Origin: Ministeria vibrans ATCC 50519
Taxonomy: Eukaryota > Opisthokonta > Filasterea
DNA: 57,217 nucleotides
Direction of reading: 5' to 3'
Assembly: GCA_943704425.1 (NCBI GenBank)
Contig: CALSCP010000656.1
Location: forward strand, 1-57,217
The notes under the pieces are model-generated. The model did not search any database. It worked only from the letters and a program-made list of their open reading frames with translations, and was not told the origin of the DNA. Positions 1-11,199 of this stretch are shown piece after piece. How positions within the stretch are numbered: position 1 is the first letter of the stretch; each line of letters starts with the position of its first letter. A program made the position numbers and the translations under genes.

Positions 1-25
1 CTCTATCACTTTGTTTCTTTCTCCC

Positions 26-29
<4 letters not shown>

Positions 30-111
<82 letters not shown>
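30..111. repeat. (CT)n microsatellite
   Basis: Pure CT dinucleotide run of about 80 bp. It lies in the intron just upstream of the first visible exon of the AP-3 delta gene and is preceded at 1-16 by one copy of a CTCTATCACTTTGTTT-type motif that recurs in other introns of this window. Confidence 0.9.
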
Positions 112-114
<3 letters not shown>

Positions 115-158
115 CTATCGCTCCCTGATTCCTTGTCACCCTCCCCTTGGTCTCCCAG

Positions 159-3100
159 GCGCGCTTCATCTCACAGTCCATCGATGAGATCAGACAGGAG
201 CTCAAACAGGACAGCATCAACATCAAAACGCAAGCCATTGCCAAACTCACCTACGTACGCACCCACCACACCCCTGCTGCCTTCCTGGCATCCCCTCGCA
301 ACCCCCTCAACACCACAGCGATGTCTTGCCCTGTGAAAAGGCTCATCATGAGACCTTTTGTTGAGTCACTTTTGTCGTCCAAGAAAAAAAGAAAAAAAAC
401 TTAACCCCAAATCATTGCCACGCAATTCTTCCCCTTGGCCATTGCCCTCCCTTGCTTCCAGTGTATATCAGAATCGATCCGTCTTGTCCGTTCTTGTTTT
501 TTGCTCCAATCATTTGAGGTTTCATTTGCTATAAAAAAGAATCATCCGTTGAAAAATACGTAAAGCCAGCGTCACTGGCCCAGCCAAGCGGCCCATCTCG
601 TGACTCGCCTCATCGCCCGCCCCGTTTCATCGTGAGCCATCTATCTTTTCTCTCCCTTTCGTCGCAATTTCATGAAACTTGAAAAAAAAAAATGTCCTCC
701 TTCGCACTGTCGCCCTCAGATCAGTCACCAGAGGCCTCTGCTTCGTCCATCCTGCCCTCCCATGGTCCCCTGACCACGCCTGCTCCTCCTCCTTCTCCTA
801 TTTCTCCCGGGAAACACCCTCTACGCTCTTCTTTCGCAGTCACCACTCGAAAAACGTCGTTCAATTTTCTGCACTCCCACTTTGCAAACCGAGAAAAAGC
901 TCACCATTCTCTCTATTCTTCAGTTGCAAATGCTCGGCTACGATGTGGGTTTTGCTTCGTTCAACATCATCGAGGTCATGGCATCCCCAAAGTTCTCAGC
1001 CAAGCGCAGTAAGTCTACCGCTCTCCCCGCGACATGCACAACACGTCGTGTCATCATCATCATCATCATCATCATCAATCAATCAATTAATTAATTAATC
1101 AATCAATCAACTACGCCTCTCCTTTTGTTTAGTTGGCTACCTTGCCGCCTCGCAAGTGTTCAACGACGAAACGGACGTCCTCATGCTCACAACCAACATG
1201 GTGAAAAAGGTATCAATCAACACGGCGTGCCATCAACTCTTCTCAAATTTCTACAAATCCAACTAGGATCTCGCCTCCCACAACCAATTCGAGTCGGGAG
1301 TTGCCATGAACGGCCTCAGCAACTTCATCACCCCTGACATTGCTCGCGATCTTTCCAACGATCTCGTCGCCATGGTCACTTCCAGTCGCCCCTACGTCCG
1401 CAAACGTGCCACACTCATTCTCTACAAGGTACATTCCTCCGCCTCAACAATGACTTCACGCTCGATATGACCTCAACAATGACTTCACACTCGATATAAC
1501 CTCAAAAAATAACTTCACACTCGATATAACCTCCACTGCCTCTGTTTAGGTCTTCTTGAAGTTCCCCGATGCCCTTCGACCGGCCTTTTCACGTCTGCGA
1601 GACAAACTGGAAGACGCGGATCCGTCGGTGCAGAGCGCAGCAGTTAATGTCATTTGCGAACTCGCTCGCAAGAACCCCAAAAACTATCTGTCACTCGCAC
1701 CTGTCTTCTTCAAGCTGCTCACCGAGAGCCACAACAACTGGATGCTCATCAAGGTGGTGAAGCTGTTGGGTGCGCTGACGCCGCTCGAGCCGCGTCTTGG
1801 AAAAAAGCTTGTCGAGCCACTGAGCAACCTGATGACGTCGACGCCTGCCATGAGTCTCATGTACGAGTGCATCAACACAGTCATTGTGGGCATGAGCGAG
1901 CACAAGCCCATCATGCAGCTGTGTGTCAGCAAGCTGCGTCTGTTTGTTGACGACTCAGACCAGAACCTCAAGTACCTCGGTTTGCTGGCCATGGGCAAAA
2001 TCCTCAAGACACACCCTAAACTGGTCGCCGAGCACCGCGACCTGGTGCTCAAGTGTCTCGAGGAGGGCGACGAGTCTATCCGCATGCGCTGTCTCGACCT
2101 TCTCGTTGGCATGGCCACCAAGAAGAACATTGGTGACATTGTCAAGCGTCTCGTTTTTCACATGCAGTCGGCCGAGTCGACCATCTACCGAGACGAGGTC
2201 GTCGCCAAGATTATCCAGATGTGCAACCAGGACAACTACGCTCATATTTCCGACTTTGAGTGGTACGTCTCCGTCGTCATTGAGCTCACCAAGCTCGAAG
2301 CGACCCGCCACGGCCGTCTCATTGCCGCCCAGCTCATGGACGTCATCATTCGCGTCAAGGTCGTGCGTGCCTTTGCCGTGCCCCAAATGGCCGGGCTCCT
2401 TGCTAGCACACACCTCATGAATGGCAGTCAAGAGAAGAACGGAATGTGTGAAGTACGTTTTTATTTTTATTTTATTTTGTTCTTCTTCACTTCTTCCCCT
2501 CTGAATGTTTTCTTTCTCTTTTTTGGTAGGTTCTTTATGCTGCTGCTTGGATTGTCGGTGAAATGGCCGAGTTTGTGCAGCATCCGATTGTCGCGGTGAA
2601 CGCCATGATGCAGTCGCGTGTCATGTCGCTTCCAGGTCACATTCAGAGTGTATTTTTGCACAATGCCCTCAAGCTTTATGCGTTTTTGGTGCGCACGCTC
2701 GGCCACGAGAGCGAAGCGGCTCAGGAGGTTGCGACGGCCCTCAACAAGCGCCTGCCACAATTTGTGCTCTCGGGTGATCTTGAGGTGCAAGAGCGCGCGT
2801 GCTGTGTGCTTGAGCTCATGCGCTACTTTACTGCCAACTCGATGACGGAGGAGTCGGCACAGCAGTTTGTCGGTCTGTTTGCCGGTGAGTTGAACCCGGT
2901 CGCGCCCAAGGCCCAGAAGAAGGTGCCCGTGCCGGATGGACTTGATCTCGACAAGTGGATCAACGAGCCGCCCAAGGAGGAGTCGGACGAGTCGGACGAC
3001 GCCGAGGAGGCCTTCACGTTTGGCACCAATTCGTCGGGGCTTGCATCGTCGTCGTCGGGTGGTCGGCACGGAAAGAAGAAGGGTAGCAAGTCGTCGCGAG

Positions 3101-5116
3101 TGAGCGAGGGTGAGACGGAAGAGGAGCGCGAACGCAAGCGTCTGGCACGCATCGAAGCACAGCGTCAAAACCCTCACTACCTTGGTGGAGGCAGCAACGC
3201 GAGTACACCCGCGCGTAGTGCAATGGGCGCTGACATTGACGTGGATTCCATTCCCGTGCAACAGCTCGATCTTGGTGAAATGCCGCGTCTGACCCTCGAC
3301 ACCCCCGCATCGAGTATGCCGGCGTCGCTCAGCTCGAGCCCCCACGCATTTGGTGGTGGTTTCCGTATGCCCAAGCCAGCGCCCGAGAGCGAGACCAAGA
3401 CGAAGAAGAGCAGCAAGAAGGGCAAGAAGAAGAAGAGCAAGCGTGGTGGCGACGACGACGCCGACGTCGACACCAACGGACTCCAGTTTGCTATTGCCAC
3501 GGAACTGGAGATGCCTGAAGGGGCGACGCTGAGCGACGGTGAAGACGCAGGCGGTGCGGGCGGCGACGATGATGTCTACCGCGCACTCGACATGGACTTG
3601 GACGCACCATTGCGTGCGGAAGAATCTCTTCCCGTGCGCCAACATCGTCAGGTGTCGGGCATTCCCAGTGCAGTGAGTGCCACCAGCGATGCTGACGCAG
3701 AGGCACGCGCGGCCGCCAAGAAGCTGCGACGTGAGCAGAAGGAGAAGGAGAAGGAGAAGAAGAAGGAGAAGAAGCGGTCAAAGAAGGAAGCGACAAACAC
3801 GGAGGCGCCACTCGTTGCAGTGGAGTCTGGTCCGGCTGCCGATGATCTTGACTTTTGGCTTTCTCCCGCTGCCGCTGCTGCTGCGCCATCCTCTACGTCT
3901 GCACCCGCTGCTGCTGCTGCTGCTGCTTCTGCTGAAAGTAGCGAGACGGTGAAGAAGGACAAGAAGAAGAAGGACAAGAAGGACAAGAAGGACAAGAAGG
4001 ACAAGAAGGAGAAGCGACTGAGCAACAAGCAAGAGACGTTGCTCATGCTGGACGCAAGCGGCGACGACAAGAGCGTCTCCCCAACTCCCACCACCGCCTA
4101 TCGTCCCTTGGCATCCGATGCCCACATTGCTGTTGGTGTCTCCTGTGTTTGCAATCCCCTCTCGCCAAATCTTGTTCACATCGTCTTCCGCTTCCAGAAC
4201 CTCAGTCAACTAAACGTAACGAGAAACACCCATAATATGTGTCGTTTGACTGACAACCACGACCCCTTGATAGATTTCGAGCTTCACATACCAGACAATG
4301 GACAGTCTGAATGTGCAGATGTTGCGCGCAACACCCGACGCTGAAGTACCTTTGCCCATTTCACTCGCTGCAAGCTGTGTCAACGAAGCTCAGGTATCAA
4401 CTGACTCTTGTCTGTGTGTATGTGTGTGAGTACTTTCTCTCTCCATCACGTTGTTTTCTTTTCTCTTTGGTTCTCACCGTGTGTATGTTTTTTTTTTAGG
4501 TCTCGTACTCTGTGAAGAAGATCACAGTCGCTCAGAGACTGCGGGGCACTTTGACGTACATGGTGCAGACTGAGTCGGGCATGAGCAGTGAGAAGCTTGA
4601 CTTCAAACTGCCCCTCACGCCCACCAACTTCTTCTACCCGACGCCGTGTGAGCAAGGCGCGTTTGCCTCGTTACTTTCCAGTGGCGCACTTGGCTCCCCG
4701 GTCTCTGCCCGCACGCAGGCCAAGGATGCCACTGCTCCGTTTACTGCCACTGTCGCTCAAATCTGCGGAGCACTCCGCTTCTTCTGTGTCGAACAGGTCA
4801 CACACCACAACCCATCTACTTATTGATATGAGTCTGTCTAATCACAAAGTCTCTCTCTGTATGTGTAGATGGACTCGGCTGCATCACTCTACGGTTGCAG
4901 TGTGCAAAACCATCAAGTGGCGGTTCTCCTCAAGAAGATTGACTCAGGGTAAGTCTTGGCTTTTTTTTTTTCAATCATGATTGAAAACTGTTTTTGTTTT
5001 TTTGTTTGTGCGGACGGGTTGTTTGTAGAGTCAGTATTGATCTGAAGTGCAGCGACTCGGAGTTGGGCAGTGCCGTGATGGATGAGATCAAGGCAGTGAT
5101 TGAAGGGAAAGAGTGA
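159..5116 (+). CDS. AP3D1: AP-3 complex subunit delta (delta-adaptin), 5' end missing
   Basis: Large subunit of the AP-3 adaptor, which sorts cargo from endosomes/TGN to lysosome-related organelles. Exons: 159-254, 924-1008, 1133-1209, 1267-1428, 1550-2452, 2530-4215, 4274-4393, 4500-4796, 4869-4948, 5029-5116; all phases agree and give 1197 residues. The initiating exon (about 30 residues in relatives) lies left of the window. The adaptin trunk is highly conserved, for example IDEIRQELKQD, IGYLAASQ, AAVNVICELARKNPKNYLSL, LTPLEPRLGKKL, SDQNLKYLGLLAM and the hinge start GELNPVAPKAQKKVPVP. A long charged, Lys-rich, Ser/Ala-rich hinge follows (roughly 3000-4080), then a C-terminal ear. Length is close to animal AP3D1 (about 1150). 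TGA stop at 5114-5116. Family assignment is very secure; the ear exons rest on splice phase and weaker similarity. Confidence 0.96.
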
Positions 5117-5414
5117 GGGAGCGAAAGAGAGAATGAATCTAAAAGGAGAATTTTTAGCAATCGAGATATTGATGAGTAGTCAATGAGGATAAGTAACAAT
5201 CTAAAAACCCCCCTAAAAGGGGAATAGGACGTGATTAAGAAAACAAATAGATAATCGAGAGCAATGTCAAAACAAGACATACAATATAATACAATAAGAA
5301 AATAAATAGAAAATATAGAAATTATATTTTAATAAATTTTATTGTGAGATCACACTCTGCTAATGATTGTGTCTGTTGTGATTATGTATTAGTCTTTTTT
5401 TTCCTTCAATTCCA

Positions 5415-7195
5415 ATGACTGACGAAAATGCGACAACCCCTGTTCGCCAACAGCATGTCTTTGACGAAGGTGCTCTGTTGAAGTACCTCTGTGCCGAGGG
5501 AGTCTGTAGCATGCCTTGCAGCCTCACTGTGGGTCAGTTTACCTCTGGACAATCAAACCCGACGTTTCTGCTCAAACTGTCGTCGTCGACGCACTCTCCG
5601 CGCCACCTCGTGATGCGCAAGAAGCCTCCGGGGAAGCTCCTGCGTGGTGCGCATCAAGTTGAGCGTGAATTTCGCATTCAGAAGGTACAACACAAACAGC
5701 GAACGCTCTTTGACCGCTCAGCCTGTGACTCACGTAGGCTCTGCACTCCATTGGCTTTCCGGTGCCTCGCGTGCTCTGTCTGTGCGTCGACCGCAGCGTG
5801 TTGGGCACCGAGTTCTACGTGATGGAGCGTGTGGATGGGCGCATTTTCCGCGATCCGCGTTTGCCCGGAATGTCGCCGCACGAACGCACTGCCGTCTACG
5901 AGGCAATGGCGCAGACGCTGGCTCGGCTGCACGCCGTCGACTGGCGCGCACTTGACTTGGCCAACTTTGGCAAGGTGGGTGGCTTCTTTGCGCGTCAGGT
6001 CTCGACCTGGTCCAAGCAGTATGCGGCGAGTCAAGTGGACCCAGTTGACGAGATGGAGGAACTGGGCGCCTGGCTGCGCAACAACACCCCGCAAGGCGAT
6101 GCATCGTCGTCGGGCGAGACGACTCGCATTGTTCATGGCGACTACCGCATGGAGAACATGATTTTCCACCCGACAGAAGCGCGTGTGATCGCCGTGCTCG
6201 ACTGGGAACTGGCGACCCTCGGTGCGCCCGTGGCCGACCTCGCCTACGTCTGCATGCCCTACCGCATTCCTCCTGTCAGTGACAAGGCACCGGGCCTGCT
6301 CGACCTGGACTTTGCAGCGCTGGGCATCCCCACCGAGACGGCCTTTCACCAACACTACTGCGCCACGCACCGCTCGACCACATCCTTCGCTTACCCCATG
6401 CCCCACTTTGATTTTGCAGTCGCTTTCAGCTTCTACCGCCTTGCTGCCATTGCGCAGGGTGTCTACAAGCGCTCTCTGCAGGGCAACGCAAGCAGCGAGA
6501 GTGCAGGCGAGTACCGCATGGCCGTGCCTTTCCTCGCGTCCATTGGCGTCTCCGCCACCACACAACAATCGCCTCTCCCCACCTCCTCCCACTCCCTCCA
6601 TGCCCTCTCCCTTAGCAGCAGTGGTAGTGGTAGCAGCGCATTGCAGTCTATGTTTGAGTACTCTCCGCGTGTCACTGCCTTGCGCACCCAGCTCACCCAA
6701 TTTATGGACACGCACATATACGCTGCCGAGAAGGAGTACTTTGATTTTGTCGAGTCCTCCTCGGATCGCTGGGCTCACATTCCGCCCTGCATGGAGCGCC
6801 TCAAGTCTCTTGCACGCGCACAGGGCCTCTGGAACCTTTTTCTTCCGTCCGAGTCGGGTCTGTCGCAGTTGGAGTATGCTCCTCTTGCCGAGATTATGGG
6901 TCGCTCGCCCATTGCGCCAGAAGTGTTCAACTGTGCCGCACCAGACACAGGAAATATGGAGGTGTGCACACAATGTGTGTGAATCACATTTGACTTGTAC
7001 TCGTTCGTGACATGCTCACTCTCTGGCTGTGTTATTCAGGTGTTGCATTTGTACGGGTCTGAAGCACAAAAGAAGGAGTGGCTTGAGCCACTGTTGGACG
7101 GGCGCATCCGATCGTGTTTCTGCATGACAGAACCCGATGTGGCCAGTTCCGATGCGACCAACATTGCTTGTCAGTTTAGACGCGATGGGAATGAT
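5415..7195 (+). CDS. ACAD10/11-like protein, truncated: APH-like kinase domain plus start of acyl-CoA dehydrogenase domain
   Basis: Exons 5415-5684, 5738-6961 and 7040-7195 give 550 residues in frame. Residues about 15-270 are an aminoglycoside-phosphotransferase-like fold: [14 protein letters not shown] near the N-terminus, catalytic loop [13 protein letters not shown], metal-binding [11 protein letters not shown]. After a Ser-rich linker comes the N-terminal helical part of an acyl-CoA dehydrogenase ([32 protein letters not shown], then [17 protein letters not shown]). This order is typical of ACAD10/ACAD11, which phosphorylate 4-hydroxyacyl-CoAs and then act on the product. The beta-barrel and C-terminal helical domain, including the expected YxINGxKWW stretch and FAD-binding residues, are not found before the next gene at 7997. 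The exon after the donor at 7196 could be 7443-7475, which reaches a stop after ten codons. As it stands the dehydrogenase half cannot work. Either a broken gene or an assembly break in the intron. Confidence 0.88.
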
Positions 7196-7996
7196 GTACG
7201 AGACAAACACAGAGAGAAAGCCAGACGAACAACAGAGTGTTTTTGCGCGTATATTGTGTGAGTGTGAAGTATAAGCTGTGATGTGTCGTTTGTGAATAGT
7301 TCACTTTGACTGTGATGTGCTGTTTGTGTGAACTGACAATGCATTATTTCGTTTTTTTTTTTTTTTTTTTTTTTGTGTTTTTGTGTTTTGTATTGTGTTT
7401 CGTTTCTCACACATTCTCTCCTCTTTCTTCTCTGATGTACAGCGACTGGTTTCCCTCGTGTCAAGGACCAGTTAGTTAACCCGTCTGCACGAACGACACT
7501 GTAAGTACACACGCCGCACCCGTTTTATCGTTTGCTTCTCTGCTGTGATGTCAAAAACTGTTTAGAATACTCAATGTGTCACTTATTGTGACTTATATGT
7601 GGATTCACTAGAGAGCCTGAGCAAACACCCTTACTCTGTCTATGTTCTTTGTGTTTCTGTTGTCTTCCACTGATTCACTTCTTTTTCTCATTACAGAGTG
7701 ACCATAAAGACTCAGAATGAAGAATGTGACTCTCATGACGTCTCTCTATCACCACTCTCACGTCAAAGAGCCTCCCAAATGTCTTAAGGAATGGTTCAGT
7801 TTACCAAGGAATGGTTGTCCCTTTTTTTTGTTGAAGAAAAGTGATTGTAATGCAGACACCAACCGTTTTTTTATTTACTTAAATTTTTGTCGATTAGTGT
7901 TGAGTGTGTACTACCTTGCAATGCAGAAACCCAACTCGAAACCAACTCGCGTTTTTTTTTGTACACTGTGATCCACCAACCAGTCGTTTATTATTC
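7196..7996. other. Gene-poor stretch with poly-T tract
   Basis: About 800 bp between the last recognisable ACAD10/11 exon and TXNDC17. It holds a 23-base poly-T run at 7352-7374 and T-rich sequence. I searched all frames for the missing dehydrogenase exons and found none. A short open stretch after an AG at 7441-7442 is the only exon-like piece. Confidence 0.6.
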
Positions 7997-8629
7997 TTAT
8001 GCTGATGTGAACAGTTTCCGGACGGCCTCGGCATCGTCGCAGGCCTTGTCGCCCAGCATGGTCTCAACCTACACACACCACCGCCACCACCGGCTCGTTG
8101 CTGTTGCATTGCCACACCTTCAACCACAACGTACCTTGCCCTTGTGCATGAGAGTGGGAACACCCGAAACACTGTGTTTGGTGCGAAAGGGGTTCTCTTG
8201 GTCTTTCCAGCTAAACAGGCACAAACAGCCGAGTTGACATTTCGCTTTGATATGAATCTCCTTACAAAGTGCGACCGCCAACAAACACATGGAGGAGTGT
8301 GCCGGCAAGCTGCTCGTCGGCAGCAGCAGCCTCAACCACAGGCATGGCACGCACACAGTCGGGGCACCTGCGATGGACGACACCTCTCTATTAGCGCCAT
8401 CCCCTCACCCACCGCCCAACACAGCGTACCACGACTTTCCTGTCTCGCTATCAAGGTCGGCACAGAAGAACACCACAACCTTGGGCTCCTACAAGCACTC
8501 GTTAGAATGCGACAGACCGAGAGAGGAGACCAAAAAATGATCCATGTTGAGTTTTCATCATCCTACGTCCGCCAGGTCTGCGACAGCCTTGGTGAAGGCA
8601 TCATAGCCGTGAACAGTGATCGTCTTCAT
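7997..8629 (-). CDS. TXNDC17: Thioredoxin domain-containing protein 17 (TRP14-like)
   Basis: Cytosolic thioredoxin-fold disulfide reductase. Five exons on the minus strand: 8629-8567, 8488-8430, 8367-8266, 8210-8135, 8068-7997. They join in phase to 123 residues, the same length as human TXNDC17. The protein starts MKTITVHGYDAF and carries the family active site CPDC (SWCPDCVRAMPVVE) and the downstream WKDQENPFRTK and VSGVPTLMHKGK segments including the cis-Pro. The TAA stop is at 7999-7997. Its start codon is 94 bp from the start of the divergent membrane-protein gene at 8724, so the two probably share a promoter. Very secure. Confidence 0.95.
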
Positions 8630-8723
8630 AATGATAGTTAGAGAACAGTCAACAGAAAAAACACAGAAAAAATATTAAATAACACAATTGATCGAACTAA
8701 TTCGAACTAATTTTTTATTTGAG

Positions 8724-10354
8724 ATGCTCGTTGTACTAATAGCGACGCTCGCGTTGATCGTGAACCCCTCGTGGGCGCAGGTGCGACAGGTCTCGATCAA
8801 CCCGTGCGGCACGGGCGTCTGCTCCGACAATGTTGCTGTCGTCCGCTCCACAACCAGCGTCGACTCCATGGTCTACGTCTGGAGCACCGTGGGCGCCCCC
8901 GCCGTCTCCATGGCCTACTGCCCCTCGTCGGTACCCCTGTCGCCCTTCGATCCGTTCCCTATTGCTCATTCTGCTGTTGTCATATGCTTTTTTTTTTGCA
9001 GTCCGATTGCAACGTCTCCTTCAACCGAACAGAGCTTCTTGCGCTCCACCCCGGAGGAGCCATGTTCACCGGTGCCGCCGTGCTTGAGGCGCAGGCCTTT
9101 GTAGTGTCCACCGTCGTTGAATTTGACGATTCCGACAAGAGCTCTCTCTACGGTGCGCTTTTTTTCGGTTGTTTGCGAATCACGTCCTTACGCCTTCCAT
9201 TCCGTCGTTTAGCGCCCAGCAAGGTTGTGAAAACCATGGACTTGAGTCAGTCCAAGTGGACCACCATGGAGCTCGCCAGCAACAACCTCACCATCACCAC
9301 CTGTACCATTCCCAAAGTTGTCTGTCTGACGGTATGCTGATTGCACTCGATTGGCGCCACTTGAATGACCCCTCTCTTCAGTTCAACGCCGAGACACACA
9401 CCCAGCGTAGCCCCAACCCTCCACGCCAGCTGCTCAGTGCCAACGCCACTGCTGCACTCGTCGCTGTCCATAACTTTACTTTTGTCCAACCCAAAACCAA
9501 ACTTGCGCTGGGCCTCCAGTTCATCTCACTCGACACAAAACCCGTCGAACGTACGCACACACGCAAAAAAAAAAACATCCTTATTGAAAAAGAGACACCA
9601 AACTCAACAAATCCATGGAACCTTATACTTGTTAGACGCCTCACCCAACACCATCGGGTACTTTGACCACCGATCAATCGATGACGAGTACTCGCCGACT
9701 GTCTTTCACGTCATGCAAGTGCGCATGTCTAACAACACCCGGGCCCGTAACGCCGTCTACACCCAATGGAAGGTAATGCACTGCCCTGTGCATGCTATCT
9801 CCTCTCACTGTGTTTTTCCCTTCCGTGTCCAGCCTGTCGGGTACTCGTCGTCTCCCGCCGAAAACACCGCATCTACCAATGCACAGCTGTACCTTCCCGA
9901 GTTCAACAATGCAACGCAACCTCCACCCGTGCCTTCGATGGCGTCCGTCCTGGCTTCCACCCAGGGTCTCATTGGCCTGCGTGCGTCTCACATGGCCTTT
10001 GGCGAACCCCAAGACAAGAAGTACAGCCCCTCGCACATGCAGTGGTCCATCCAGGTATCCCCTCTCTCATATATTATAATAATAATGATAATAATAATGA
10101 TAATAATAATAATAATTTATTAATTTTATTATAATTATAATTATATATTATATGCGTACATACATGCCACACACTAAATGTCTCCTCCTTAGATTGGCTA
10201 TGGCTACTACATCGCAACGCCTCTCTCCGCCTCCATCATCACCATGATCGTTTTCTCCCTCGGCCTGCCCATCATCATCCTCGTCGGGGGTGCCATCTAC
10301 CTCTTCGTCAAGAAGCGCAAGGCCAAGACTGCCTCCTATGGCCCCATCAACTGA
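8724..10354 (+). CDS. Type I single-pass membrane protein, function unknown
   Basis: Exons 8724-8930, 9002-9152, 9213-9331, 9382-9550, 9636-9772, 9833-10054, 10193-10354 give 388 residues. An N-terminal signal peptide (MLVVLIATLALIVNPSWAQ) is followed by an ectodomain of about 310 residues with several N-glycosylation sequons and paired cysteines. A single hydrophobic helix near the C-terminus (IIILVGGAIYLFV within a longer apolar run) is followed by a short basic tail, KKRKAKTASYGPIN. The layout fits a cell-surface or endomembrane glycoprotein. I do not recognise the ectodomain family. It resembles the gene at 29895-31084 only in architecture (signal peptide, Cys/Asn-rich ectodomain, one TM, basic tail). 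Confidence 0.82.
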
Positions 10355-11199
10355 GTGTGTTGTTCTCAGACAAGTAAAAGTACTCTTCTTAATTATAAAT
10401 CACATCCAAAAAGGAGTGCACTTCTGTGCAACGGCATAGTCTCATCCTTGACGACTCGCTTGGCTCACCGTTCTCTTAGCTCTTGCCATCTCGTCAATTT
10501 CTGGGTTGACACAGCCGCGTCGTCAGAAAAGAGAGCGCTGTGCATATTAGTAGACAGCGTGTTAATCTCATTGGTGCAGTAGTAACACCGTCTTCTCTCT
10601 TTGGGCGGATGATGCCTTGGCGGGGGTTAATTAAGACCACCACGTAAAACGCGTGACTCGTGCGTCACTCGCCGCCAGTTGTTGACACTCGTTGACAGTC
10701 GTCCGGGTTTCTCAATCTTCGGTTCATCTTCGACCGAAATGCCCCTTGGTGAACTCGACGTGACACAATAACAACAACAACAACATGATCCGTTTTGCTA
10801 CCACGCATCCGGACGTGAGGACAGCCATCGTTCTTCTCACTCCCATTAAAAATTGATACGAAGCTGTTCTTCTCCTGGGTTTCCCTTAAAATATCCCAAT
10901 TACTACCTAACGATCAGTCACGACTCTCGTGCGACTCTCCAGTGGTTGGTTAAAACAATGGATACCACCTCATGACTTATCACTCATGACTCATGAGTCA
11001 TGAGCATCAGAGCATGCCTACAATTCACATGAGATCTTTTTTACGTCCCTCAATGACGAAAAGAATATGAATACGTGTCGAAGAGTCAACGAACTTTTTC
11101 TCCGATAATTTTAATTAATTTTGGAATAATTTGGAATTTTGGATCACTTTTTTCCCCTCTTTCTTTTCCTCCACCTCAATCCTGCCTCTTGCTCTCGCC
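10355..11199. other. Intergenic region
   Basis: About 850 bp with no convincing coding frame on either strand. It contains the 3' end of the preceding gene, a short (AAC)n run near 10770 and several TGACTCATGA-like repeats near 10975-11000, a possible bZIP-type palindromic motif. It presumably holds the promoter of the gene starting at 11200. Confidence 0.5.

Noticed and set aside
2467-3645. 392-codon minus-strand ORF antisense to AP3D1
   Set aside because: Shadow of the conserved plus-strand exon; Arg/Leu/His composition of an antisense frame and no domain.
5678-6973. 431-codon minus-strand ORF
   Set aside because: Lies fully opposite the well-conserved APH domain exon; no recognisable motif.
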